This document shows positions 1 to 10,177 of a stretch of 64,000 bases of DNA, in pieces. A program made the translations under genes and the position numbers. The first letter of the stretch is position 1. Each line of letters opens with the position of its first letter. The stretch is from Halovulum marinum (GTDB lineage: Bacteria; Pseudomonadota; Alphaproteobacteria; Rhodobacterales; Rhodobacteraceae): NCBI RefSeq assembly GCF_009697225.1, contig NZ_WIND01000015.1:1-64000 (forward strand). The letters are read 5' to 3'. The notes below the pieces were generated by a model. That model was not told the origin of the DNA, made no database searches, and saw only the letters and a program-made list of their open reading frames with translations.

Positions 1-1
1 C

Positions 2-1102
2 ACGGCGCCCGCGGGACCGCGGCTGGCGGCGGTCGCTGCGGCCGGGCTCGACACCGCGCCGCAAGTGCTGCCGCCGCCGCGCCCGGCGCGGGTGGAGGCG
101 GCCCCCGACGGCTCGGTCCGGGTGATCGCCGCGCGGCCGGCGGTGGTGCCGCCGCCGCGGCCCGGCGCCGATAGCGCCGCGGCCCGAACGCCGTCGCCCG
201 CCGCCGCGGCCCCGGCCGTCGGCGACAACGCCGAGCCGCCGCTGGTGGCGGTGTTCCCCGAAAGCCCGGAGGTGACGCCGCCCGGCCGGCCCGACACGGC
301 GCCGCGCGCGGTCGCGGTGTTCGCGCGGGCGCCGGACGTGGTGCCGCCGCCCCGCGCCGGCACCGACCGCCTGGCGGCTCAGTCGCCGGAGCCTGACTCG
401 GGGCCGCCGGCCTCCGGCGCCGCGACCACGACCACGACCACGACAACGGCCACGGCCGGGATCGCCGACACCGCATCCGCCCCGACCGCGGCCCGTGCCC
501 GCGAAGCCGCCGAGATCGCCAGTGCGATCGCCGCCGCGGCCCTGGAGGGCAACGCCGGTGGCCTCGCCGCCTCGCCGAACGCGATCCGCCGCATGGCGCG
601 CCCGCCGGCGCGCCCCGGCGCGATGGTCGCGGACGAGCGCGCGCGGCAGGAGCTGATGGCGGCGCTGGCGCCCAGCGACCTGGCGCTGACCCGTTCCGAC
701 GCGCCGCGCCGGCGCCCGGTCGCGGTGGTGGTGCCGGCGGTCGCGGCGCCGGCAGCGCCGGCCGTCGCCGCGGTGCGCCGGCCGGTGCCCGGCACCGCGG
801 TGGCGCCGCCGCCGCAGGCCGCGCCGCCCGAGCCGAAACGCAGCGCGCCGCAGCTGCCGACCTCGGCCTCGGTGGCGCGGGCCGCGACCATCGACAGCGC
901 GCTGCCGATGCGGCAGCTGGCGCTGGTCGGCGTGTTCGGCCGCTCGGGCAGCCGGCAGGCGCTGGTCCGGCTGGCCAACGGGCGCTACGTCAAGGTGTCC
1001 GCCGGCGACCAGCTGGAGGGCTATCAGGTCGCGGCGATCGGCGCCAACGCGATCCGCATGCGCCGCGGCGGCCGCGACACCGTGCTGGAAATCCCCGAGT
1101 AA
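2..1102 (+). CDS. Proline-rich protein with PilP/GspC-like C-terminal domain (5' end missing)
   Basis: The frame is open from the window edge, so the true start lies outside; a GTG at 65 is only an internal codon. Roughly the first 270 visible residues are low-complexity Pro/Ala/Arg sequence in which short VVPPPRPG-like blocks recur with VAVF-type spacers, and there is a run of threonines in the middle. The last ~70 residues are ordinary folded sequence (LALVGVFG, then ALVRLANGRYVKVSAGD and a closing VLEIPE), which resembles the small beta domain of PilP/GspC-type secretion and pilus proteins. By family analogy it could be an envelope-spanning protein whose disordered linker carries a periplasmic domain. 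That role is inference from the tail alone; no pilus gene is visible nearby. Confidence 0.6.
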   Translation, partial: TAPAGPRLAAVAAAGLDTAPQVLPPPRPARVEAAPDGSVRVIAARPAVVPPPRPGADSAAARTPSPAAAAPAVGDNAEPPLVAVFPESPEVTPPGRPDTAPRAVAVFARAPDVVPPPRAGTDRLAAQSPEPDSGPPASGAATTTTTTTTATAGIADTASAPTAARAREAAEIASAIAAAALEGNAGGLAASPNAIRRMARPPARPGAMVADERARQELMAALAPSDLALTRSDAPRRRPVAVVVPAVAAPAAPAVAAVRRPVPGTAVAPPPQAAPPEPKRSAPQLPTSASVARAATIDSALPMRQLALVGVFGRSGSRQALVRLANGRYVKVSAGDQLEGYQVAAIGANAIRMRRGGRDTVLEIPE

Positions 1103-1235
1103 CCCCGGCACAGGGGGGCTCCCGCCCGGCGGGCGCGCCGCTGGCGCGGCGCTTCCGCCCGTTGGGCCCGGCCCGCTGCGCGGGTCCGGGCACGGGCGGC
1201 GGGGGTCGGGCGACGATGGTCGAACCGGCGCGGCT

Positions 1236-1295
1236 CGGGCGGTCGGGGTTCGGGCGGTCGGCGGTCGGGCGGTGGGGGCTCGGGCGGTCGGGCTT
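1236..1295. repeat. Four tandem copies of a 15-bp GC-rich repeat
   Basis: Four head-to-tail units of 15 bases (consensus CGGGCGGTCGGGGTT, last six bases variable) occupy 1236-1250, 1251-1265, 1266-1280 and 1281-1295. The last unit runs into the stop codon of the leftward guanine deaminase gene, so the array lies in the gap between two convergent genes. No coding function is apparent. The unit length is a multiple of three, so it could also have been the degenerate tail of a reading frame. Confidence 0.75.
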
Positions 1296-2596
1296 TAGGC
1301 GGGCCGGCGCGCGTCGCCGGCGTGGCCGGCGACGTGAACCGCCACGATCGCCCGGTCGTCGCCCAGCATGATCGTCGGGAACAGCTGCTCCCAGATGTCG
1401 CCGGCGCGCGCCGCGCGTTGCGCGATCACCGGCGTCGAGGCCAGGTCCAGCACCACCAGGTCGGCGTCCATGCCCGCGGCCAGCCGGCCCAGCCGCGACT
1501 CCAGCCGCAGCGCACGGGCGCTGCCCGCGGTCGCCAGGAAGACCAGCTCGGCCGGGTGCAGCGCACGGCCCTTGAGCTGGCCGATCTCGTAGGCCGCGGC
1601 CATCGTGCGCAGCATCGAGAAGCTGGAGCCGCCGCCGACGTCCGTCGCCAGCCCCACCGGGATCCCCAGCCGCTGCGCGCCGTCCATGTCGAACAGCCCC
1701 GAGCCGATGAACGTGTTCGACGTCGGGCAGTGCGCGATCGCCGCCCCGGTGGCCGCCAGCGCCGCCCATTCCCGCGGCCGCAGCCGGATCGCGTGGCCCA
1801 TCACCGCGCCCGGCCCGACCAGCCCGTGGCGCTCGTAGACGTCCAGATAGTCGCGCGCCTGGGGGAACAGGTCGCGGACCCAGGCGACCTCCTCGGCCTG
1901 CTCGCTCAGATGCGTCTGCATCAGGCAGTCCGGATGCTCGGACCAGAGCGCGCCCGCCGCCTCCAGCTGCGCCGGCGTCGAGGTCGGCGCGAACCGCGGC
2001 GTGATCGCGTAGCGCAGCCGCCCCGCCCCGTGCCAGCGGCCGATCAGCGCCTTGCTGTCGTCATAGCCCGCCTGCGCCGTGTCGCGCAGGTCCTCGGGCG
2101 CGTTGCGGTCCATCATCACCTTGCCCGCCGCCATCGCCAGCCCGCGCGCCTGCGCCTCTGCCAGCAGCGCATCGACGCTGCCGGGGTGGATGGTGCAGTA
2201 GGCCGCCGCGGTGGTGATGCCGTTGGCCAGGTTCAGGTCCAGATAGGTCCGCGCCACCGCCGCGGCATGCGCCGGATCGCCGAAGCGCGCCTCCTCGGGG
2301 AAGGTGTAGGCGTTCAGCCAGTCGATCAGCCGCTTGCCCCAGCTGGCGATGATCCCGGTCTGCGGGTAATGCGCGTGCGCGTCGACGAACCCGGGCAGGA
2401 TCAGCCCGCCGCCGTGGTCGATCACCGCCGCCTGCGGATGCGCCGCGCGCAGCGCCGCACCGTCGCCCACCGCGGCGATCCGCGCGCCGTCCACCAGCAC
2501 CCCGCCGCGGGTGGTGTGGCGCGCCGCGGACGGTCCGTCGCGGAACGGATCGCCGGGGAATTCCAGCGTCTGGCCAAGGTGAAGTGTCTGTTGCAT
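1295..2596 (-). CDS. guaD: Guanine deaminase
   Basis: Hydrolyses guanine to xanthine and ammonia in the cytoplasm (purine catabolism). The protein is an amidohydrolase-superfamily member of about 433 residues, the usual length for GuaD. It has the metal-binding HxH in LPGFVDAHAHYPQT near residue 70, a second-shell histidine in QTHLSEQ, HCPTSN downstream, and the late aspartate in LATDVGGGSS, the expected metal ligand and catalytic acid of the guanine deaminase/ATZ-TRZ group. I chose the ATG at 2596; a GTG four codons upstream at 2608 is also possible, and neither has a clear ribosome-binding site. It is divergent from mgtE. A related aminohydrolase specificity cannot be excluded, but PGFVDAHAHYPQ is characteristic of guanine deaminases. 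Confidence 0.87.
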   Translation of the reverse strand: MQQTLHLGQTLEFPGDPFRDGPSAARHTTRGGVLVDGARIAAVGDGAALRAAHPQAAVIDHGGGLILPGFVDAHAHYPQTGIIASWGKRLIDWLNAYTFPEEARFGDPAHAAAVARTYLDLNLANGITTAAAYCTIHPGSVDALLAEAQARGLAMAAGKVMMDRNAPEDLRDTAQAGYDDSKALIGRWHGAGRLRYAITPRFAPTSTPAQLEAAGALWSEHPDCLMQTHLSEQAEEVAWVRDLFPQARDYLDVYERHGLVGPGAVMGHAIRLRPREWAALAATGAAIAHCPTSNTFIGSGLFDMDGAQRLGIPVGLATDVGGGSSFSMLRTMAAAYEIGQLKGRALHPAELVFLATAGSARALRLESRLGRLAAGMDADLVVLDLASTPVIAQRAARAGDIWEQLFPTIMLGDDRAIVAVHVAGHAGDARRPA

Positions 2597-2682
2597 CGCG
2601 GAACCCACGGGTTAGGACTAGGGCTCTATACCGGCCGCGCCGGCGCGGCGCAAAGTCCCGATTCGCCGCGAAGGAACCGCGC

Positions 2683-4083
2683 ATGTCCGACGAAACGCCC
2701 GGCCCCGATCCCGAGCGCGCCGAGACCGAGGATCGCGGCGATGCCTACGGGCTGGACGCGGCACAGGTCGATGCGATCCTGGCGGCGGTCGAGGCGGGCG
2801 CGCAGGACCGGCTGCTGGAGTTGCTGGCGCCGCTGCACGCCGCCGACACCGCCGACCTTCTGGAACAGATCGGCCCCGCCGACCGCGAAAAGCTGATCCG
2901 CCTCTGGGGCGACGGCTTCGACGGCGAGGTGCTGACCGAACTGGAGGAAGGCGTCCGCGACGAGGTGCTCGAGGTCCTCGACCGCAAGACCCTGGCGCAG
3001 GCCGTCCAGGACATGGAGACCGACGACCTGGTCTACCTGGTCGAGGATCTCGAGGCCGAGGAGCAGGATCAGATCCTGCAGCACCTCGAGGACGCCGACC
3101 GGCACGCGGTCGAGGCGTCGCTGCAGTACGACGAGGACACCGCCGGCCGGCTGATGAGCCGCGAGATGGTGATCTGCCCGCCGCACTGGACGGTGGGCGA
3201 CGCCATCGACTTCATGCGCGCGCACGAGGATCTGCCCGAGACCTTCTACAAGGTGATCCTGGCCGATGCGCGGATGCACGTGGTCGGCACCGTGGCGCTG
3301 GGCACGATCATGGCGCACCGCCGCGACACGGCGCTGCGCGAGCTGGCCGACACCAGCCCGCGGCTGATCCCGGTCGACCAGTCCTACGAGGACGTCGCCT
3401 ACGCCTTCAACCAGTACCACATGGTCAGCGCGCCGGTGGTCGACGGCGACGGCCGGCTGGTCGGCGTGATCACCATCGACGACGCGATGGAGGTGCTCGA
3501 GGACGAGGCCGAGGAGGACATGAAGCTGCTCGCCGGCGTCGGCGACGAGGAGATCTCGGACACGGTGTGGGAAACCGCCCGCGCCCGGTTCCCGTGGCTG
3601 GCGGTGAACCTGGTGACGGCGATCGTCGCCTCGCTGGTGATCTCGCTGTTCGAGGCCACCATCGCCGCGATCGTGGCGCTGGCGGTGCTGATGCCGATCG
3701 TCGCCTCGATGGGCGGCAACGCGGCGACGCAGACCCTGACCGTGGCGGTGCGCGCGCTGGCCACCCGCGATCTGACCCGCGCCAACGCGATGCGCATCGT
3801 CCGCCGCGAGGCGCTGGTCGGCGCCGGCAACGGCATCGCCTTCGCGCTGATCGTCGGCGTGGTCGGGGTGATCTGGTTCGGCACGCCGATGCTGGGCGTG
3901 GTGCTGGGCGTGGCCATGGTGATCAACCTGTTCGTCGCCGGGCTGTCCGGGATCCTGATCCCGATGGCGCTGTCGAAGCTGGGCATCGACCCGGCGCTGG
4001 CCTCGGGCACCTTCGTGACCACGGTGACCGACGTGGTCGGCTTCTTCGCCTTCCTCGGCCTCGCGGCGGCGCTGCTGCTGTGA
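2683..4083 (+). CDS. mgtE: Magnesium transporter MgtE
   Basis: Inner-membrane Mg2+ channel/transporter of 466 residues, normal for the family. An acidic MgtE_N superhelical domain (about residues 35-135, with the DDLVYLVEDLEAEEQDQIL-type repeats) is followed by two CBS domains (about 137-255, containing TAGRLMSREMV and GVITIDDAMEVL). Then come five hydrophobic segments with the signature PIVASMGGNAATQT near the start of the membrane part. In the family, Mg2+ bound between the N and CBS domains closes the pore. The ATG at 2683 is preceded by AAGGA at about 9 bases and gives the expected N terminus, so the longer open frame from 2584 is not used. The stop overlaps the start of the next gene. 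Confidence 0.93.
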   Translation: MSDETPGPDPERAETEDRGDAYGLDAAQVDAILAAVEAGAQDRLLELLAPLHAADTADLLEQIGPADREKLIRLWGDGFDGEVLTELEEGVRDEVLEVLDRKTLAQAVQDMETDDLVYLVEDLEAEEQDQILQHLEDADRHAVEASLQYDEDTAGRLMSREMVICPPHWTVGDAIDFMRAHEDLPETFYKVILADARMHVVGTVALGTIMAHRRDTALRELADTSPRLIPVDQSYEDVAYAFNQYHMVSAPVVDGDGRLVGVITIDDAMEVLEDEAEEDMKLLAGVGDEEISDTVWETARARFPWLAVNLVTAIVASLVISLFEATIAAIVALAVLMPIVASMGGNAATQTLTVAVRALATRDLTRANAMRIVRREALVGAGNGIAFALIVGVVGVIWFGTPMLGVVLGVAMVINLFVAGLSGILIPMALSKLGIDPALASGTFVTTVTDVVGFFAFLGLAAALLL

Positions 4084-4520
4084 CGCCGATCCGGCGGCAC
4101 GGGCCCGACGCCGCCGCGCTGGGCGCACGGATCGAGGCGTCGCTGCTGGCCGACCTGCGCGCCAGCCTGCCGCAGGCGACCAATACCGGCTTCGTGCTGA
4201 CCGCAGGCCCCGATGACGCGCTGGAAGGCGGGCTGGCCGCGTCCGCCTCCTACGGCTGGCTGCTGATCAAGGCGCTCTGGGTCGCGCCCGCCTGCCGGCG
4301 CACCGGGCTCGGCCGCCGGCTGATGGCGCGGGCTGAACGCGAAGGCCGCGCGTCCGGCTGCCACTCGGCGTGGCTCGACACCTCGAACCCGGCCGCGCGC
4401 GACTTCTACCTGGCGCTCGGCTTCACCCAGTTCGGCCGCCTGGAAAACCCGCCCGGCTCGGCGCCGCAGGACCATCGCCGCTGGTTCCTCCGCAAGCGGC
4501 TGGGCGCAGCCGCGTCTTGA
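4080..4520 (+). CDS. GNAT-family N-acetyltransferase
   Basis: A 146-residue acetyl-CoA-dependent acyltransferase of the GNAT fold; the substrate is unknown. The acetyl-CoA pyrophosphate loop is visible as RRTGLGRRLMARAE after the beta-4 strand LLIKALWVAPACRR. The C-terminal motif B region carries NPAARDFYLALGFTQFGR, typical of small-molecule or protein N-acetyltransferases. The GTG start at 4080 overlaps the mgtE stop by four bases (GTGA), implying translational coupling to the magnesium transporter. Nothing in the sequence indicates why the two are paired. Confidence 0.85.
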   Translation: MTPIRRHGPDAAALGARIEASLLADLRASLPQATNTGFVLTAGPDDALEGGLAASASYGWLLIKALWVAPACRRTGLGRRLMARAEREGRASGCHSAWLDTSNPAARDFYLALGFTQFGRLENPPGSAPQDHRRWFLRKRLGAAAS

Positions 4521-4588
4521 ATTCCCCGCCGCCCTGCCATTTAAGAAAGGCAGCCGGGCCCGTCCCGCCCAGACAAGGATCGCCCGCC

Positions 4589-5500
4589 GTGACCGACCTT
4601 CCCGACAGCATCGAGGCCACCGAAACGCTGCTCGCCGGCGCCGGCTACGTCAGCTCGCGCGCGCTGGCCACGGTGGTGTTCCTGTCGCTCAAGCTGGGCC
4701 GGCCGCTGTTCCTCGAGGGCGAGGCCGGCGTCGGCAAGACCGAGATCGCCAAGGCGCTTGCCGCCGGGCTGGACCGCCGCCTGATCCGCCTGCAATGCTA
4801 CGAGGGGCTGGACGCGGCGTCCGCGGTCTACGAATGGAACTTCCCGGCGCAGATGGTGGCGATCCGCACCGCCGAGGCGACCGCCGCCGCCGACCGCCAG
4901 GCGCTGACCGAGGAGCTGTTCTCCGACCGCTTCCTGATCCGCCGCCCGCTGCTCGAGGCGATGAGCCCGCAGGACGGCGGCGCGCCGGTACTGCTGATCG
5001 ACGAGCTCGACCGCACCGACGAGCCGTTCGAGGCGTTCCTGCTGGAGGCGCTGTCCGACTTCCAGGTGACGATCCCGGAGCTCGGCACCATCACCGCGCC
5101 CGAGCCGCCGATCGTGATCCTGACCTCGAACCGCACCCGCGAGGTGCACGACGCGCTCAAGCGCCGCTGCCTCTACCACTGGGTCGACTATCCCAGCTTC
5201 GAGCGCGAGATGGCGGTGCTGCAGTCCCGCGCCCCCGAGGCGCGCGAAGAACTCAGCCGCCAGGTGGTGGCGTTCGTGCAGCAGCTGCGCGCCGAGGACC
5301 TGTTCAAGAAACCGGGCGTGGCGGAAACCATCGACTGGGCGAAGTGCCTGGTCGCGCTGGACCATGTCGAGCTCAGCCCGGCGGTGATCGCCGACACGCT
5401 CGGCGCGCTGCTGAAATACCAGGACGACATCCAGAAGCTGCAGGGCTCCGAGGCCAGGCGCATCCTCGACGAATCGAAAGCCGCGCTGGAGCCGGTATGA
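4589..5500 (+). CDS. MoxR/CoxD-type AAA+ ATPase
   Basis: A 303-residue AAA+ ATPase. Walker A is LEGEAGVGKTE (about residues 42-52), Walker B is VLLIDELDRTDE (about 134-145), and sensor 1 lies in VILTSNRTRE. The order and the neighbouring VWA gene match the CoxD/CoxE pair that matures the active site of aerobic CO dehydrogenase, and more broadly MoxR/VWA chaperone pairs. The GTG at 4589 has AAGGA nine bases upstream, and the frame upstream of it is only the shadow of the GNAT gene. It is followed after 120 bases by the VWA protein. CoxD-like is my reading from context; sequence alone supports a MoxR-family ATPase. Confidence 0.85.
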   Translation: MTDLPDSIEATETLLAGAGYVSSRALATVVFLSLKLGRPLFLEGEAGVGKTEIAKALAAGLDRRLIRLQCYEGLDAASAVYEWNFPAQMVAIRTAEATAAADRQALTEELFSDRFLIRRPLLEAMSPQDGGAPVLLIDELDRTDEPFEAFLLEALSDFQVTIPELGTITAPEPPIVILTSNRTREVHDALKRRCLYHWVDYPSFEREMAVLQSRAPEAREELSRQVVAFVQQLRAEDLFKKPGVAETIDWAKCLVALDHVELSPAVIADTLGALLKYQDDIQKLQGSEARRILDESKAALEPV

Positions 5501-5620
5501 CCGCCCCGGCCCCGCAGCGCCCCGCCCGCGGCACCGCGCCCGGCTTCCAACTTCCGCAAATATCCCCGCCGGAGGCATCCCGCCGTCGCCGCGCGCCGGC
5601 CGTCGGCTAGGGTAGGCACA

Positions 5621-6880
5621 ATGGTTCCGCACGCCGACCTGCCCGTTCCCGAGCACGGCCGCCTGGCCGAGAACATCACCCATTTCGCCCGCGCCCTGCG
5701 CCGCGCCGGGCTGCCGGTCGGCCCCGGCCGGGTGGTCGACGCGATCCGCGCGGTCGAGGCCGCCGGCTTCACCGCGAAGGCGGATTTCTACCACACGCTC
5801 GAGGCCTGCTTCGTCTCCCGCCCCGAGCATCGCGCGGTGTTCGGCCAGGTGTTCCGGCTGTACTGGCGCGACCCGCAGTTCCTGGAAAAGATGATGGAGA
5901 TGCTCGGCCCGATGGTGCGCGGCGCGAACCCGGCGCCCGACCCCGCCGCCGCCGAGCGCCGCGCCGCCGCGGCGCTGCTGGACCAGCCCGACGCCCCCGC
6001 CCCCGAGTTGCCGGAGCCGGAGGAGACGGACGCAGAGATCGAGATCGACGCCACGCTGACCTTCTCGGCCGAGGAACGGCTGAAGCGGATGGACTTCGAG
6101 CAGATGACCGCGGCCGAGCTGGCGCAGGCCCGGCGCGCCATCGCCCGGCTCGACCTGCCGGTGCGCCCGATCGCCTCGCGCCGCACCATGGCGGCGCCGC
6201 ACGGCCGCGTGCCGGACTGGCGCGGCACGATGCGCGCCGCGCTGCGTTCGGGCGGCGACATCCGCGCGCTGTCGACCCGCAGCCGCCGGGTGCGCTGGCC
6301 GAACCTGGTGGCGCTGTGCGACATCTCCGGCTCGATGTCGTCCTACAGCCGGATGCTGCTGCACTTCCTGCACGCCGCCGCCAACGCCCGCGGCGCCGGC
6401 TGGGCGCAGGTCCATGCCTTCACCTTCGGCACAAGGCTGACCAACATCTCCCGGCACCTGCGCGCCCGCGACGTGGACGCAGCGCTGGCATCGGCCGGCG
6501 CCGAGGCGCAGGACTGGGACGGCGGCACCCGGATCGGGCACTGCCTGCACCAGTTCAACCGCGACTGGTCGCGCCGCGTGCTGGGCCAGGGCGCGGTGGT
6601 GCTGCTGATCACCGACGGGCTGGACCGGGACGATCCCGCGCTGCTGGAGGCCGAGGCCGACCGGCTGCGGCTGTCGGCGCGCAAGCTGATCTGGCTGAAC
6701 CCGCTGCTGCGCTGGGACGGCTTCGCGCCCCGCGCGCGCGGCGTCAAGGCGCTGCTGCCGCGGGTCGACAGCTTCCGCGCCGGGCACTCGGTGGGCTCGC
6801 TCGAGGCGCTGTCGGCCGCGCTGACCCGGGCCGACGACAGCGGCGACAAGCGGCGGCTGATGGCGATGCTCGACGGCTGA
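5621..6880 (+). CDS. VWA-domain CoxE-like protein
   Basis: A 419-residue protein of the CoxE/VWA-containing family. The N-terminal third is helical (containing RALRRAGLPVGPGRVVDAI), followed by an acidic linker (about 125-145). The VWA domain begins near residue 228 with a complete MIDAS motif, LCDISGSMSSYSRM; the threonine of the second MIDAS loop lies in DWDGGTRIG and the aspartate in LLITDGLDRDD. In CO-dehydrogenase clusters CoxE works with the CoxD ATPase in maturing the Cu-Mo site. That partnership is inferred here from adjacency. It starts at the ATG at 5621, and a hairpin at 6924-6944 separates it from xdhC. Confidence 0.85.
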   Translation: MVPHADLPVPEHGRLAENITHFARALRRAGLPVGPGRVVDAIRAVEAAGFTAKADFYHTLEACFVSRPEHRAVFGQVFRLYWRDPQFLEKMMEMLGPMVRGANPAPDPAAAERRAAAALLDQPDAPAPELPEPEETDAEIEIDATLTFSAEERLKRMDFEQMTAAELAQARRAIARLDLPVRPIASRRTMAAPHGRVPDWRGTMRAALRSGGDIRALSTRSRRVRWPNLVALCDISGSMSSYSRMLLHFLHAAANARGAGWAQVHAFTFGTRLTNISRHLRARDVDAALASAGAEAQDWDGGTRIGHCLHQFNRDWSRRVLGQGAVVLLITDGLDRDDPALLEAEADRLRLSARKLIWLNPLLRWDGFAPRARGVKALLPRVDSFRAGHSVGSLEALSAALTRADDSGDKRRLMAMLDG

Positions 6881-6923
6881 GGCGGCGCCCGCGTCGGGCG
6901 GGGATGCTTGCGGAAGGCGGACG

Positions 6924-6944
6924 CCCGGAACGCGCCCTTCCGGG
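6924..6944. terminator. Hairpin between the VWA gene and xdhC
   Basis: CCCGGAA and TTCCGGG form a perfect 7-bp stem around a 7-base loop, 43 bases after the VWA gene stop. No T-run follows, so it would be at best a weak or Rho-assisted terminator. A TATATT at 6961-6966, with TTCCGG 17 bases upstream, could be the promoter of the next gene and overlaps the right arm of the stem. Confidence 0.3.
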
Positions 6945-6990
6945 CACCGCGGCGCGGGCCTATATTCCCGGAAGGACAAGGGAGGCGGCG

Positions 6991-8012
<1,022 letters not shown>

Positions 8013-8016
<4 letters not shown>

Positions 8017-9629
8017 GGTTCGGCCCCGAGCCGGTGGCGCGCGCCGAAGGCGCGCTGCTGGCGCATTCGGTGCAGGCCGGCAAGCGAAAGCTGCGCAAGG
8101 GGCTGCTGCTGGGCGCGGACGAGATCGCGGCGCTGCAGGCCGCCGGCATCGCCGAGGTCACCGTGGCGCGGCTGGAGCCGGGGGACGTGGCCGAGGACGC
8201 GGCGGCGATGCAGGTGGCCAGCGCGCTGGTGCCCGGCGGGCACGGCGTGCGCCTGACCCGGCCGCAGAACGGCCGGGTGAACCTGCTGGCCGACCGGCCC
8301 GGCGTGCTGCGGCTGGACGCGCGCGCGATCCACGCGCTGAACGCGGTCGATCCGGCGATCACCCTGGCGACGCTGCCGGACCTGACCAGGGTGTCGGACG
8401 CGATGATGCTGGCGACGGTCAAGATCATCCCCTACGCGGTGCCCGGCGCCGCGCTGGCACGGGCGGCGGCGGCGCTGGGCAACGCGCCGGTGATCTCGGT
8501 CGCGCCGACCGAGCTGCGCACCGCCGAACTGATCGTCACCCGCACGCCGGGGTTTTCCGACAAGCTGGTGGACAAGGGCCGCCGCGCCGTCGCCGACCGG
8601 CTGGCGGCGCTGGGGGTGCGGCTGGTCCGCGACGAGGTGGTCCCGCACGAGACCGGCGCCGTGGCCGCGGCGCTGGCGCGCACCCGCGCACCGCTGGTGC
8701 TGATCCTCGGCGCCTCGGCGACCTCGGATCCGGCCGACGTCTGCCCCGCCGGGCTGATCGCGGCGGGCGGCACGCTGACCCGGTTCGGCATGCCGGTGGA
8801 CCCGGGCAACCTGCTGTTCCTCGGCCGGCGCGCGGCGGCGCAGGTCGTCGGCCTGCCGGGCTGCGCGCGCTCGCCGGCGCTGAACGGCGCCGACTGGGTG
8901 CTGGAGCGGCTGGTCTGCGGCATCGACGTGGGCGACGCCGAGATTGCCGCGATGGGCGTGGGCGGGCTGCTGAAGGAGATCCCGGTGCGCCCGCAGCCGC
9001 GGGTGATCGCGCCCGCGCCGAAGGCGGGTGCGCCGGTGGACGTGGTGCTGCTGGCCGCCGGGGCCTCGCGCCGGATGCGCGGGCGGGACAAGCTGCTGGA
9101 GACGGTCGCCGGTGCCCCCCTGCTGCGCCGGGCGGCCGAGGCGGCGCTGGCGTCCCGGGCCCGGCGCGTGCTGGTCGTGCTGCCGCCCGATGCCGGGGCG
9201 CGGGCCGAGGCGCTGGCCGGGCTGGCGGTCGAGACTGTGATCGCCGAGACCGCCGCCGAGGGCATGGGCGCAAGCCTGCGCACCGGGATCGCCGCGCTGC
9301 CCGAGGACAGCGCCGGGGTGATCGTCGCGCTGGCCGACATGCCCGAGGTGGACGCCGCCGCCTTCGACGCGCTGATCGCGGCCTACGATCCGGGGCGGCA
9401 CCGCGAGATCTGCCGCGCGGCCGCGCCCGACGGCACGCCCGGCCATCCGGTGCTGTTCGGGCGGCGCTTCTACGAAAGCCTGCAGGATCTGCGCGGCGAC
9501 ACCGGCGCGCGCGGCATCGTCGCCGGCGCGCGGGAGTATGTGTTCGACGTGACGCTCGACAGCCGGGCGCCGCTGACCGACCTCGACACGCCCGAGGACT
9601 GGGCGGCGTGGCGGGCGCTCGCGGACTGA
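8013..9629 (+). CDS. Fused MoeA-like molybdopterin-binding / MobA-MocA-like nucleotidyltransferase
   Basis: A 538-residue two-domain protein. Residues 1 to about 330 contain a molybdopterin-binding (MoCF) domain with LILGASATSDPADVCP as its core loop. Residues about 342-538 are an NTP-transferase domain with LLAAGASRRMRGRDKLLE, the GTP/CTP-binding signature of MobA and MocA. By family, MocA adds CMP to molybdopterin for xanthine dehydrogenase/CO dehydrogenase-type enzymes, and XdhC next door hands on the cofactor. The fusion would therefore couple metal-loaded cofactor handling to nucleotide addition. Whether it uses CTP or GTP cannot be read here. It is the last gene of this rightward block. 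Confidence 0.87.
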
Positions 9630-10151
9630 CGGGCGCGGCGCGTCCGGGGCTGGCGGGGCCTCGGGCGGGAGCATTTTCCGGAATGGAGAAGCCGGGGCGC
9701 GTCAGGGGGCCAGAAGACGCGCAAGGTTGGCGGCCGCCGAGGTTGCGCGGGCCTGGATGACGGCCTCGCCCGGAGCGTCGGGCCGGCAGCTGGCGCCGCG
9801 GCTCCGCAGATCGCCGACCAGCAGGTCGAGTTGGCGCCCCGCCGCCGCGTCGGTATCGTCGAAGCCCGGTTCCCCTGCCCCTCGCGCGCGATCCCGTAAT
9901 ACGAGTTTCGGGTGGCGATGACCCAACGATGGTTACGCTTCCGGATCTCGCATGCGACACGCGCCTTCCCTCGCAGCCCCGCTGCTGAGCGGCGCGATCT
10001 TCGGCACCGGCCGCGCGCCGGCAGCGGCAGCGCCGGCCCGGAGGACAGGCGGGCAGCGCGCAGCCGCCGCGCTTTTCGCGCTGGCGCCGGCGGTCTGTCT
10101 GGCGGGCGGCATCGGCCTGACGCTGGCGGTGGCGCTGCTGCTGGCGGGCCC
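9630..10151. other. Stretch without a confident gene; possible frameshifted leftward remnant
   Basis: About 520 bases lie between convergent genes. On the minus strand a 74-codon frame (9926 to 9702) has normal coding-type third positions only in its second half (LDLLVGDLRSRGASCR). The reading that looks coding just upstream (RWVIATRNSYYGIAREGQG) is in a different frame. The two would join by a single-base shift near 9870. This could be a decayed short gene, but I do not recognise a family. On the plus strand a hydrophobic frame from 9952 runs on antisense through upp and is probably chance. No promoter or RNA stands out. Confidence 0.25.
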
Positions 10152-10177
10152 GGCACCGCCGCGCGCCGGCGGGTGCC
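10152..10177 (-). terminator. Hairpin at the end of the nucleoside-salvage operon
   Basis: GGCACCGCCG (10152-10161) pairs with CGGCGGGTGCC (10167-10177), with one bulged base, immediately after the upp stop codon. There is no T-run on the minus strand, so it may be a Rho-assisted end or an mRNA-protecting stem rather than an intrinsic terminator. Confidence 0.35.

Noticed and set aside
420-480. ACC/ACG-rich microsatellite as an independent repeat element
   Set aside because: It is the threonine run inside the open frame of the proline-rich protein and is explained as low-complexity coding sequence.
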